A stretch of 16,902 nucleotides of DNA from Methylotenera_A sp031429035 (GCA_031429035.1 JANOYU010000084.1:1-16902); one strand, 5' to 3'. Numbered from the stretch's first letter, positions 5,582-13,624 are shown. Notes: generated from the sequence alone by a model not told the origin. Numbers and translations: made by a program.

Positions 5582-7279
5582 CTAAGAATTAAACTTTTTA
5601 TTTGTGGCAAGTAAAACCGCATTTTCTGGGTACTCTTTTAAAGCAGTCGCCCATATTTTTTTAGCTTCTTCTTGTTGGCCTTGTTTCCACAATACTTCGC
5701 CTAAATGTGCAGCAATTTCTGGGTCTGCCTGTACAGCATAAGCTTTACGCAAGTTTTCCGCCGCTTTTTCTAAATTGCCTAAACGATAGTGCACCCAGCC
5801 TAAACTATCAAGCATGTAATGGTCATCTGGCTGCAACTTTAGGGCAGTTTCAATTAAATTTTTAGCCTCGATCAGTTTAATGTTACGGTCTGCAAATGAG
5901 TATCCAAGCGCGTTGTAGGCAGCTGCGTAATCAGGTTTCATTTGTATCACTTTGCGTAACTCGGCTTCCATCACATCTAATTTGCCCACACGCTCGGCCG
6001 CCATCGCAAAGTCATATTTAAGTTCTGTCGAATTAGGCCAATTTTGTTGCGCTTTTTCAAGTAGATCATAGCTTTCTTGATCGCGTTTGGCCTGCGCTAG
6101 CATACCTGCCTCGTTTTGTATCACTAACATTTGCTGATCTGGCGTTAAATCCTGCACGTCATCTAGCATTTTAATGGCAGCATCTACATTTTGTGTGCGT
6201 GCAATCACATTGGCAGCCGATAGTCGACCATCTAAATAATGCTCACCAGGTTGAATTTTGTTATACCACTCTAAGGCTTTGACATCATTTTTTTGGCGCT
6301 CTGCACTGCGGCCTAAATATAGTTGCAATTGTTCAGGGTCTTTAAATCCTGCGCTAATGGATTGCTGAAAATATTTGTCAGCCATTGGGTAATCATTTGA
6401 TTCTAATGATAATAAACCAACGACGGCGCTCATTTCTGGGTTACCGTTAGCCGTTTCTACCAGTTTTACAAATTCTGGTTTAGCTTCGTTAAATTTTTTC
6501 TCGGTAACCAATAATTTGGCATAAGCCATGCGCACTTCGTTGGCTTTGGGGTATTTTTTTAAAAAGTCTTGATAAAAGCCAAGTGCTTTTTCGGGTGATT
6601 CTTTTTGCAGTATTTGGCCTTGCATCTGCGCAGTTACTTCCCAGCCTGGGCGCAATTTATTAGCTGCTTCTAGCGCTTTTTTAGTTTCGTCAGGTTTTTC
6701 TGCTGCCCACGCCGCTTGCGCCACCGCAAAGTGCGCCTCTGGCAATTTGGGGTAAGGTTTGGCAAATTCTTTTACTGCGCTTAAAACTTCAGCTTTATCT
6801 TTTTGGTTAGCCAATAAGGTAGGCAAGTATAAAAAACCATTAGCGCGCGTGTCTTCTTTGGCTAGCAGCTTTTCAATATGCGGTTTGGCTTGTTTTAAAT
6901 TACCGCTAGCCACTAACATTTGGCTAGAAGCTTGCTGGGCTTCAACTGAGTTTGGGTCTAGCTCTGCCCACAAGGTGGCAGCCTGCAGCGCAATCGCAGG
7001 TTGCTGTGCAAACGCAGCACTGCGCGCGGCGCGTTCTGCCAAGCGCGCATCACGGGTTTGTTTGGCTAAGTCTAAAAATAATTGGCTGGCCAGCACCACA
7101 TCGCCGCGTTGCCCCGCCACTTCGCCCAATAAATATTTATAGACAAACTCAGGCGTAGGGGTGGTAATTGTCGGTGCTGTAGTTGCAGCAGCTTTAGTAT
7201 CTGCTAGCGCAGTTAAACAGCTGCTTAACAAAGCAATAGCAAGCACTAGTTTTTTTACTTTAGGTTTTAACATGGGCAT
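5582..7279 (-). CDS. Exported tetratricopeptide-repeat protein upstream of lolB
   Basis: A 565-aa protein made almost wholly of TPR-like helical pairs. Clear repeats include AYNALGYSFADRN, a following helix with IETALKLQPDDHY, LDSLGWVHYRLGNLEKAAE and AAHLGEVLWKQGQQEEAKKI near the C terminus. The N terminus MPMLKPKVKK plus a hydrophobic stretch is a secretion signal. LSSC at 18-21 fits a lipobox, but ALA before Asp27 also fits signal peptidase I, so a lipoprotein or a soluble periplasmic protein are both possible. I used the ATG at 7279. A TTG five codons upstream and the ATG at 7273 are alternatives. Partners are unknown. TPR proteins at this site next to lolB are common in betaproteobacteria, which hints at an outer-membrane assembly role (inference). 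Confidence 0.85.
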   Translation of the reverse strand: MPMLKPKVKKLVLAIALLSSCLTALADTKAAATTAPTITTPTPEFVYKYLLGEVAGQRGDVVLASQLFLDLAKQTRDARLAERAARSAAFAQQPAIALQAATLWAELDPNSVEAQQASSQMLVASGNLKQAKPHIEKLLAKEDTRANGFLYLPTLLANQKDKAEVLSAVKEFAKPYPKLPEAHFAVAQAAWAAEKPDETKKALEAANKLRPGWEVTAQMQGQILQKESPEKALGFYQDFLKKYPKANEVRMAYAKLLVTEKKFNEAKPEFVKLVETANGNPEMSAVVGLLSLESNDYPMADKYFQQSISAGFKDPEQLQLYLGRSAERQKNDVKALEWYNKIQPGEHYLDGRLSAANVIARTQNVDAAIKMLDDVQDLTPDQQMLVIQNEAGMLAQAKRDQESYDLLEKAQQNWPNSTELKYDFAMAAERVGKLDVMEAELRKVIQMKPDYAAAYNALGYSFADRNIKLIEAKNLIETALKLQPDDHYMLDSLGWVHYRLGNLEKAAENLRKAYAVQADPEIAAHLGEVLWKQGQQEEAKKIWATALKEYPENAVLLATNKKFNS

Positions 7280-7490
7280 GTAGGCATAATCCAAATATGT
7301 TGTAAGTATCGTTTAGTCCGTGACAGTTTGCGCAAGTTCATCCATAATTAAGGGTTGTACGCAAAGCAAATAATAGTTAAATATGACTATAGCTTTTTGC
7401 ATGAAACTTATCTAGCGTTTTTGTTTCAGATGCAAGGTAATTTTGTTTTAAAACTAAAAATTTTTAATTTAAGAGTTTGCTTATCATTTT
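7280..7490. promoter_or_regulatory. Divergent intergenic region between the TPR gene and the ABC operon
   Basis: About 210 AT-rich base pairs with no credible gene. It must serve both the minus-strand TPR/lolB pair and the plus-strand ABC cassette. On the minus strand TTGCTT, 17 nt, TATGGA is a weak sigma-70-like pair. On the plus strand I found no pair I would defend. No operator palindrome longer than GTTTTAAAAC is evident. Confidence 0.35.
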
Positions 7491-8468
7491 ATGACCAATT
7501 TAACAGTAGAAGCGATTGAGCTGACTAGGCTTTATGGTGGCCGTCCAGCCGTAAGCGATGTCAGTTTTAATCTGACCAAAGGCCAGGTATTAGGTTTTTT
7601 AGGGCCTAATGGTGCGGGTAAATCGACCACCATGAAGATGCTGACAGGCAACTTGGCACCCAGCGCGGGCAGTATCAAAATTTGTGGCATTGATATGATA
7701 GAAAACCCAAAAGAGGCCAAGGCGTTAATAGGCTATTTGCCTGAAATGCGTCCGCTGTATAAAGAATTAACCGTAGATGAATATTTAACCATTGCGGCGC
7801 GTTTGCATCGTGTAACAGGCAAACACATTAAAAAAGCAGTAGAAAACGCCAAAGAACGCTGCGGTTTAAGCCACATGAGCAAGCGCCTAATTGAGAATTT
7901 ATCGAATGGTTATCAACAACGCGTGGGCATTGCGCAGGCCATTATTCATAGCCCGATGGTGGTGATTTTAGATGAACCAACAGTGGGGTTGGACCCAATT
8001 CAAATTCGTGATATTCGCGCGCTCATTCGCGAAATTGGCGGCGAACATAGTGTGATTTTATCGACACATATTCTGCCCGAGGTGGAAATGGTGTGTGACC
8101 ACGTACAGATTATAGACAAAGGCAAACTGGTATTTAACGGCGGCATTGATGTGCTTAAACGCCAGCGCGTGGGTAATAAATTGCTGCTGGGCTTTAACAA
8201 CGCGCCAACGATAGCAGCGTTGTTAAAAGTTAAAGGCATTACTGAGGCGGAAATGGCTGATAACAACATGATGCGTATTCGTTTTGCCGATGGCGCTGAT
8301 GAAAACAAAGCTGCACACGAAGCGATTGTGCAAGCCGCCGTTAAAAATAAATGGGGTTTGTACCAAATTGCGCCCGATCAAACCAGCTTAGAAGACGTGT
8401 TTGTGCAGCTAACCTTTCAAGACCAAGCTGCTGCGCAAGATGCCCCCTTAGATGCAGTAGCTGCATAA
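7491..8468 (+). CDS. ABC transporter ATP-binding protein, GldA-like
   Basis: ATPase subunit of an ABC-2 type exporter, 325 aa. Walker A is GPNGAGKST (38-46), the signature is LSNGYQQR (137-144), Walker B is VVILDEP (157-163), and the switch histidine is in STHIL (His193). The Q-loop region reads GYLPEMRPLY, as in GldA and NatA relatives. The part after about residue 220 is a C-terminal accessory domain ending in an Ala/Asp-rich tail. It is the first gene of a plus-strand set with a six-helix permease 13 nt downstream, then a GldG-like protein and a DUF4340 protein. The ribosome-binding site is weak. Automated pipelines often name this family after gliding motility, but no other gliding gene is in the window and the substrate is unknown. 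Confidence 0.9.
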   Translation: MTNLTVEAIELTRLYGGRPAVSDVSFNLTKGQVLGFLGPNGAGKSTTMKMLTGNLAPSAGSIKICGIDMIENPKEAKALIGYLPEMRPLYKELTVDEYLTIAARLHRVTGKHIKKAVENAKERCGLSHMSKRLIENLSNGYQQRVGIAQAIIHSPMVVILDEPTVGLDPIQIRDIRALIREIGGEHSVILSTHILPEVEMVCDHVQIIDKGKLVFNGGIDVLKRQRVGNKLLLGFNNAPTIAALLKVKGITEAEMADNNMMRIRFADGADENKAAHEAIVQAAVKNKWGLYQIAPDQTSLEDVFVQLTFQDQAAAQDAPLDAVAA

Positions 8469-8481
8469 AGAGACAAATAAA

Positions 8482-9228
8482 ATGATATTTAATATTGTAA
8501 GAAAAGAACTCAAAAGCATGTTTGCATCGCCCATGGGCTGGATTATTTTGGCGATTTTTACCGCGCTATTTGGCTCGCTCTACTTAAATGGCGTCAACGG
8601 TTATTTTGAGGTGATGTCTGGTGCTGTGCGCCCAGCAGAGCGCGTGGGTGTGACACAATTTGTGGGCCAAACGGTGTATGGCTGGGCATTTTTAGTGGTG
8701 CTATTTGCGGTGCCACTGCTCTCAATGCGATTGATTTCAGAAGAACGTCGCAGCCAAACCTTACCATTTTTGTTTAGCGCGCCGCTGTCCTTAACTGAAA
8801 TCGTATTGGGCAAGTTTATTGGTTTAGTGGCTTTTTTAAGTATTTTAATCGTCTACATTGCGCTCATGTTAAGCACTTTAAATATTTGGTCTGAGATTGA
8901 TTTTGGTTTTATTGCCGCCAACTCCCTTGGTTTGTTTTTACTTATCGCCAGTGGCAGCGCGGTGGGTTTGTATTTTTCCAGCTTAACCTCGCAACCGGTG
9001 GCAGCTGCGGTAATGACCTTTATTACGCTAATTGGCTTAATTTTTATGGATAGAATTTTTGCTGGCGACCCGACGAATACTATCTCGCAATTGTCTTTAA
9101 TGAAGCATTTTCAAGCTTTTTCAACTGGCTTAATCGACAGTGCCGACATTGCTTACTTTTTATTAGTCATCATCATGTTTTTAGTGCTGACTATTCGCCG
9201 CTTAGACGCAGAGCGTTTAAGAGGCTAA
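8482..9228 (+). CDS. ABC-2 type permease, GldF-like
   Basis: A 248-aa inner-membrane protein with six predicted helices (about 19-36, 66-84, 108-130, 143-165, 172-190 and 221-238). Between helices 2 and 3 is ISEERRSQTLPFLFSAPLS (85-103), the conserved cytoplasmic coupling segment of ABC-2 permeases. The N terminus, IVRKELKSMFASPMGWII, is the usual start of this family. It would pair with the ATPase encoded 13 nt upstream, whose stop is followed by AAGAGA before this ATG. Only one permease is present, so the transporter is presumably a homodimer or also uses the GldG-like membrane protein. The transported substrate cannot be read from sequence. Confidence 0.88.
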   Translation: MIFNIVRKELKSMFASPMGWIILAIFTALFGSLYLNGVNGYFEVMSGAVRPAERVGVTQFVGQTVYGWAFLVVLFAVPLLSMRLISEERRSQTLPFLFSAPLSLTEIVLGKFIGLVAFLSILIVYIALMLSTLNIWSEIDFGFIAANSLGLFLLIASGSAVGLYFSSLTSQPVAAAVMTFITLIGLIFMDRIFAGDPTNTISQLSLMKHFQAFSTGLIDSADIAYFLLVIIMFLVLTIRRLDAERLRG

Positions 9229-9249
9229 CTTTTAAAAAATACAAATATT

Positions 9250-10644
9250 ATGAAAATAAACAAAAGCTTACGTTTACAAATGCTGGCGCAAAGCTGGCTG
9301 TTCGTGGTGATATTTTTAGTGCTTATTTTGGTGCTGGGCTATTTATCTAACCAATATCGGGTTGCCAAAGATATTACCCAAGCCAATCGCAATATTCTCA
9401 CCCAAGGCAGCATTAACATTTTAAAAGCCATGAAAGATCCCATTAATATCACGGTGTATGCCAGCAATGATGATGCTAACCGAGGTGATACTTTTAGAAA
9501 AGGTATGATGGATTTTGTGGCGCGCTATAAACGCGAGAAAAAAGATGTCAATCTAAAATTTATTAATCCATCATCTGAGCCAAAATTGGCGCAAGAAGCC
9601 AATATTAAAGAAGATGGCGAAACGGTGGTGGAGTACAACAAACGTACCGAACATATTTCACCCCCATTTGCCGAGCAAGAAATGACCAATTTGTTGGTGC
9701 GTTTGGCGCGTACTAATCAGCAAGCCATTATGTATTTGGATGGCCATGGCGAACGTCATCTACAGGGTGTAAAAAACCATGATATTGGTGAATTTGGCAA
9801 ACAATTAGAGACCAAAGGCTTTAAATTTGCCAATCCTGATTTAACTATCGCGCAAGCGGTGCCAGCTAATGGTGCCATGCTGGTAATTGCCAGCCCGCAA
9901 GTCGATTTAAGTGAAATTGAAGCTATAAAAATTAAAACATATTTAGAATCGGGCGGTAATTTGCTGTGGTTACTTGATAACGACAATTTGCATGGTTTAA
10001 AAAATGTGGCCGATTATTTAGGCTTTAAGGTGTCGCCTGGTATTGCGGTAGACATGACAGCGGCCACCTACGGTGCTGATGCCAAAGTAGCATTTGCTAG
10101 CATTTATGGTGACCACGCCATTACGCGTAACTTTCAATTGCGCACGTTGTTTCCTGAAGCGCACGAGATTGATGCGCAAGCGTCAGACGAGTTTGGTTGG
10201 AAAGTGGGTCGTTTGGTAGAGGTAGCACCCAATGGCTGGTTAGAATCTGACAAAATTGTAGATGGCGGTAAAAACCAAAAAGCGGTATTTGATGATAAAA
10301 AAGACAAACGCGGCCCAATTAATATTGGTGTGGCTTTAGAGCGCATTTATGGCAAAAAAGGCCAACGCGTGGTGATTATGGGCAACGCCAACTTTTTATC
10401 TAACACCTTTATTACCAACGGCGGCAATTTAGATTTTGGTGTCAATATAGTGAATTGGTTGGCGGGTGACGATAAACTCATTACCATACAACCGATGCCG
10501 CTTAAAGATATTAACGTTACCATTCCAGCCACCGATTCAAGCCGCTTGCTGGCGATGAGCATTTTTCATGGCTTTCAATATTTCATTCCGTTAGCCATTT
10601 TTATTGCAGGTTTTTGGCTGTGGTGGAAACGTCGCAAAGCCTAA
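9250..10644 (+). CDS. GldG-like ABC-associated protein (large periplasmic domain between two membrane anchors)
   Basis: A 464-aa protein with one helix near the N terminus (about 14-33, WLFVVIFLVLILVLGYL) and one at the C terminus (about 442-460) followed by WWKRRKA. The roughly 400-residue part between should be periplasmic. It contains YLDGHGERHL and GGNLLWLLDNDN, typical of the GldG / ABC-type uncharacterised transport domain with a glutamine-amidotransferase-like fold. I see no evidence that it is catalytic. It starts 21 nt after the permease stop. No Shine-Dalgarno is visible, so translation may depend on coupling to the permease gene. In Bacteroidetes GldG works with GldA and GldF. In proteobacteria the role is unknown. 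Confidence 0.85.
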   Translation: MKINKSLRLQMLAQSWLFVVIFLVLILVLGYLSNQYRVAKDITQANRNILTQGSINILKAMKDPINITVYASNDDANRGDTFRKGMMDFVARYKREKKDVNLKFINPSSEPKLAQEANIKEDGETVVEYNKRTEHISPPFAEQEMTNLLVRLARTNQQAIMYLDGHGERHLQGVKNHDIGEFGKQLETKGFKFANPDLTIAQAVPANGAMLVIASPQVDLSEIEAIKIKTYLESGGNLLWLLDNDNLHGLKNVADYLGFKVSPGIAVDMTAATYGADAKVAFASIYGDHAITRNFQLRTLFPEAHEIDAQASDEFGWKVGRLVEVAPNGWLESDKIVDGGKNQKAVFDDKKDKRGPINIGVALERIYGKKGQRVVIMGNANFLSNTFITNGGNLDFGVNIVNWLAGDDKLITIQPMPLKDINVTIPATDSSRLLAMSIFHGFQYFIPLAIFIAGFWLWWKRRKA

Positions 10645-10677
10645 AAAATTTAACGTAAAGCGTAACAATTTAATGAT

Positions 10678-11571
10678 ATGAAAAATAGATGGATATTGAA
10701 TTTAGTCATGTTGGCGCTGGTGGCTGGGCTAGTCGCGTTTTTATACATACGCCCGCAAGCCAATACTGGAGTGGCTTCGCAACACGAAGTGACCGCTTTA
10801 AAACTGGCTGATTTTAATTCAATCAAAGTAGAGTTTCCTACCCAAGCGCCCACCACATTTGAAAAAGTGGATGGCCTGTGGCGCATGACCGCACCGTATA
10901 AAACCCGCGCCGATCAACTCTCGGTACAGCGTATTTTATCGATTATTGCTGCTAAAAGTACCGAGAAATTTTCTGCTGCCGATTTAGCAAAATATGGCTT
11001 AGATAACCCACAGTTACGGCTTAAATTAACTGGCGCTAATGTCGCGGCAGAATTTATTTTTGGCACCTTTAACACTGTCACCGATGAGCAATATATTGCT
11101 TATAAAGATAGCGTCTATTTACTGCCCAATAGTTACGCAGATGCAGCCAGCACGCAAGCCATTGAATTGATTGATAAAACACCGCTTTCACAAACTGAGG
11201 CAAAACAAATTACCGGCTTTGATTATGCCCACTTAGAGCAGTGGGAGGCGCAAGCTATGCAGGTAGATGTAGTGGATGGTAACTGGAAAACTAACGCAGC
11301 TAAAGCCAAAATTACCCAAAATGAGCTAAACGAATGGCTAGATTTTAGCTGGAAACAAGCACAAGCTAAGCAAGTAGAGCTGTATAAACCAGATCGTAAA
11401 ATAACTTATCCGTCGTTTGAAATTAAGCTAAAAGACGGCAAAAAAATACATTTTGATAAAATTCAAGAATCCCCCGATTTGTTGTTAGCGCGCCCAGATG
11501 AAGGATTGTTATATCATTTTGCCAATGATGTTGGATTTAATATGTTAAATCCGCCTTTAAACATTCAGTAA
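10678..11571 (+). CDS. DUF4340 domain protein of the Gld-like ABC cassette
   Basis: A 297-aa protein with a single N-terminal membrane anchor (residues about 7-23, LVMLALVAGLVAFLYIR) and a periplasmic remainder. It carries blocks typical of DUF4340: GLWRMTAPYKTRADQLSVQR, then KYGLDNPQLRLKLTG, then DEQYIAYKDSVYLLP. This domain usually accompanies GldA/F/G-like genes in proteobacteria and is uncharacterised. It follows the GldG-like gene by 33 nt and precedes mutM by 24 nt. The Shine-Dalgarno is poor. An overlapping ATG at 10673 runs at once into a stop, so 10678 is the start. The likely job is an extracytoplasmic accessory of the ABC transporter (inference from context only). Confidence 0.82.
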   Translation: MKNRWILNLVMLALVAGLVAFLYIRPQANTGVASQHEVTALKLADFNSIKVEFPTQAPTTFEKVDGLWRMTAPYKTRADQLSVQRILSIIAAKSTEKFSAADLAKYGLDNPQLRLKLTGANVAAEFIFGTFNTVTDEQYIAYKDSVYLLPNSYADAASTQAIELIDKTPLSQTEAKQITGFDYAHLEQWEAQAMQVDVVDGNWKTNAAKAKITQNELNEWLDFSWKQAQAKQVELYKPDRKITYPSFEIKLKDGKKIHFDKIQESPDLLLARPDEGLLYHFANDVGFNMLNPPLNIQ

Positions 11572-11595
11572 GTTTACTGGTTCGTTCATTACAAT

Positions 11596-12465
11596 ATGCC
11601 CGAGTTGCCCGAGGTTGAAATCACCCGCCGTGGCTTGTTGCCGCTAGTTAATCAAACTGTAAAAAATGTGGTTATTCGCAATGCCAGTATGCGCTGGCCT
11701 ATTCCAGCGCACTTGCCACAAACACTTTTAAATCAACAGCTTATCAATTTAAAACGTCGCGCTAAATATATTTTGGCCGAGTTTGAATCTATAGATAAAA
11801 ATAACAGCGGTACTTTATTGTTGCATTTAGGCATGTCTGGCCGCATTTGTTTGCTCGATAGAAATTATCCGCCCGAAAAGCACGACCATTTTGATATTGA
11901 GTTTAATGGCGTAGATGGCAAACCTGGTAATGTGTTGCGCCTGCGCGACCCGCGTCGTCTTGGTGCAGTTTTATGGGCAGGGCTAGAAGCCAATAGCCAT
12001 GTGCTGCTCAGCCCGCTTGGCCCAGAGCCACTAGACGAAACTTTTAATGCTAAATACTTGCATGAACAACTAAAGCCGCGCTCATCTGCCATTAAAATTG
12101 CCATTATGGATAGCCATTTGGTGGTGGGCGTGGGCAATATCTACGCCAGTGAGTCGCTATTTCGCGCGCGCATTCACCCCGAAACGCCTGCTAAAAATGT
12201 CACGTTAAAGCAATGTGAAAAATTAGTGGCAGAAATTAAGCAAACATTAAATGAGGCGCTAGAAGCGGGCGGCAGCAGCTTGCGTGATTTTTTTGGCGCC
12301 GATAGCAACCCTGGTTATTTTCAGCAAGATCACATGGTTTATGCGCGCACCGATTTGCCTTGCCGAGTGTGTAGCAAACCAATTAAATGCATTCGCTTAG
12401 GGCAACGCTCTACTTTTTATTGTGCTAATTGTCAGCCTAATAAAAGCGCTAAAAAACCAGCATAA
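11596..12465 (+). CDS. mutM: Formamidopyrimidine-DNA glycosylase
   Basis: Removes 8-oxoguanine and formamidopyrimidines and nicks the abasic site. The 289-aa protein starts MPELPEVEITRRG, so the catalytic Pro2 and Glu3 are present after Met removal. Lys57 lies in KRRAKYIL, and the H2TH region has MDSHLVVGVGNIYASE. The C-terminal zinc finger has Cys256, Cys259, Cys276 and Cys279 around GQRSTFYC. It is slightly longer than the E. coli enzyme (269 aa) because of a loop near residues 64-72 and 104-112 and a Lys/Ala-rich tail. It lies 24 nt after the DUF4340 gene on the same strand and is probably read from the ABC-cassette transcript. No strong terminator is visible after it. Confidence 0.97.
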   Translation: MPELPEVEITRRGLLPLVNQTVKNVVIRNASMRWPIPAHLPQTLLNQQLINLKRRAKYILAEFESIDKNNSGTLLLHLGMSGRICLLDRNYPPEKHDHFDIEFNGVDGKPGNVLRLRDPRRLGAVLWAGLEANSHVLLSPLGPEPLDETFNAKYLHEQLKPRSSAIKIAIMDSHLVVGVGNIYASESLFRARIHPETPAKNVTLKQCEKLVAEIKQTLNEALEAGGSSLRDFFGADSNPGYFQQDHMVYARTDLPCRVCSKPIKCIRLGQRSTFYCANCQPNKSAKKPA

Positions 12466-12503
12466 ACCACACATATCATTTTTTCTGCTTTGCAAGCCAA
12501 TAT

Positions 12504-12572
12504 CTATGCGGCTTTCAGAGCATTCATTTTCTCTCGGTAATATTTCAGGCTTTTTTCATACGTTTTTAGGGC
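12504..12572 (-). pseudogene. Possible C-terminal remnant of an Rpn / PD-(D/E)XK nuclease-family gene
   Basis: The minus strand from 12572 reads ALKTYEKSLKYYREKMNALKAA and then TAG (12506-12504; 22 codons plus stop). The pattern YExSLKYYRD is a hallmark of the C-terminal region of Rpn-like recombination-promoting nucleases, often annotated as PD-(D/E)XK transposases. Nothing homologous continues upstream: the frame stays open only through the palindromic repeat, whose translation is low-value. I read it as a scrap left by insertion or deletion. It is short, so chance resemblance cannot be excluded. Confidence 0.4.
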
Positions 12573-12573
12573 T

Positions 12574-12673
12574 GTAGAACGGATGAGCGTAGCGTTATCC
12601 GTCGGAGGTGAGGTTAGAAATATTCCATGCGGCGGAATGCGTAAACTTTTCCGCCCTACGCGGGCTGCAGGGC
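12574..12673. repeat. Palindromic repeat of the GTAGGGCGGAA type after mutM
   Basis: The left arm (12574-12604) and the reverse complement of 12630-12659 align over about 30 bp: both start GTAG..CGGA and end TCCGxCG. Inside the right arm GGCGGAA (12631-12637) pairs with TTCCGCC (12649-12655), and GCCCT/AGGGC (12653-12657 with 12669-12673) adds a further small stem. I recall similar GTAGGGCGGAATAAGCGTAG elements in many proteobacterial genomes, but this was not checked. It lies between the convergent mutM and VOC genes. The rest of 12466-12690 holds only the Rpn-like scrap. Confidence 0.65.
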
Positions 12674-12690
12674 AGATGTTTCAATAACTG

Positions 12691-13152
12691 CTAATCTGAA
12701 TGTAAAGCGATGATATTGCCTTCGCTATCTACAAACTCAGCAACCCAACCTAAATCACCTATTGATGTTTTTGGATAGTTAACTTTACCTCCTGCATTGA
12801 CTGCCTTTTGTAAGTTATCGTCAATATTCAAGGTTTTAAAATAGATGCGTGAGCCTTGCTTACCAGGCACATAGCTATCACCTTTTGCCAATGCGCCAGA
12901 GATGCCTGCGCCCGCATCGTCAGTTGGAAACATAGCCATTTCATTGCCATCTATTGATGTACGCACCAATTTATACCCAAATACTTTTTCGTAAAATGCA
13001 GATGCTCTATCAATATCGGTGACTGGAATTTCAAAATAAACCACAGGATTTTTCACGCGTTTGCTCCTTTCTGAATTATTCTCTTTTGTGCAGCCACTTA
13101 ATACTAATGTTGATGCAATCAGGACATAAGTAAAAAATAATCTATTTTTCAT
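12691..13152 (-). CDS. VOC (glyoxalase/bleomycin-resistance fold) lipoprotein
   Basis: A 153-aa protein whose first 21 residues form a lipoprotein signal: MKNR, a hydrophobic stretch and lipobox LSGC with Cys21. After a short charged linker (about 22-34) comes one vicinal-oxygen-chelate domain: VVYFEIPVTDIDRASAFYEK, GYKLVR, an EMAMFP strand, and WVAEFVDSEGNIIALHSD at the end. VOC proteins are usually cytosolic, so a lipid-anchored one is unusual. Candidate metal ligands are few (Glu in YFEI and in AEFVD). It begins 18 nt after the DUF2147 gene stop with no clear Shine-Dalgarno and is the last gene of the ubiquinone-linked operon. Substrate unknown. Confidence 0.85.
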   Translation of the reverse strand: MKNRLFFTYVLIASTLVLSGCTKENNSERSKRVKNPVVYFEIPVTDIDRASAFYEKVFGYKLVRTSIDGNEMAMFPTDDAGAGISGALAKGDSYVPGKQGSRIYFKTLNIDDNLQKAVNAGGKVNYPKTSIGDLGWVAEFVDSEGNIIALHSD

Positions 13153-13170
13153 TTAAATTAGTCGAATAAT

Positions 13171-13620
13171 TTATTCTTCACGCATCCAAGTCTGGCTTCT
13201 ACCAAATAGCGACATACCAATAAATCCGCGCACTTCTAGCTTGTTGCCTGTCTCATCAAGCTTCATTTTACATTTGTACACTTTGCCATTATCGGGGTCT
13301 AAAATCTCACCGCCAGCATAGTTGCCATCTTTTTCTTTGATGTTTTTAATGATGGTCATGCCAATAATTTTTTGGTCTTTGCGCTCATCAGTGCATTTAT
13401 CGCACACACGCTCGCCAGTATCGCCTTCTAGCAAACCTTTCTCAACCACGCCGCTGTAAACGCCGTTATCTTCACTTATGCGTATTAGCGAGCGCGGTTT
13501 GCCTGTTTTATCATCTATGCTTTTCCACAAGCCAGCGGGCGAGGCAGCTAGCGTTAAAGTTGAAAAAAATAACAGGCTTAAGCCAACAGTTTTAACGAAC
13601 AGCTTATTCGATAATGTCAT
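13171..13620 (-). CDS. Secreted DUF2147 family protein
   Basis: A 149-aa protein with a classical signal peptide (MTLSNKLFVK, a hydrophobic core, then LAA-SPAG, cleavage near residue 26). The mature part has SPAGLWKSIDDKTGKPRSLI, RISEDNGVYSGVV, a CDKC pair at about 73-76, and GGEILDPDNGKVYKCKM, then LEVRGFIGMSLFGRSQTW. These are the marks of DUF2147, a small periplasmic beta-barrel family of unknown function. The start is secure: a perfect AAGGAGGT (13625-13632) lies 4 nt before the ATG. That site overlaps the ubiB stop codon, so the gene is translated from the ubi transcript, apparently efficiently. The VOC lipoprotein gene follows 18 nt downstream. Confidence 0.88.
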   Translation of the reverse strand: MTLSNKLFVKTVGLSLLFFSTLTLAASPAGLWKSIDDKTGKPRSLIRISEDNGVYSGVVEKGLLEGDTGERVCDKCTDERKDQKIIGMTIIKNIKEKDGNYAGGEILDPDNGKVYKCKMKLDETGNKLEVRGFIGMSLFGRSQTWMREE

Positions 13621-13624
13621 ACAG

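Noticed and set aside
6759..7158. Plus-strand frames opposite the TPR gene
   Set aside because: They are low-complexity Ala/Ser-rich shadows created by Ala-rich minus-strand codons.
7491..10644. Assignment of the ABC cassette to gliding motility
   Set aside because: Only GldA/F/G-like homologues are present. No other gliding component is visible and similar sets occur in non-gliding proteobacteria.
12653..12673. Terminator for the VOC gene (GCCCT/AGGGC stem)
   Set aside because: The stem is short and is not followed by a T-run on the minus strand; it is better explained as the end of the palindromic repeat.
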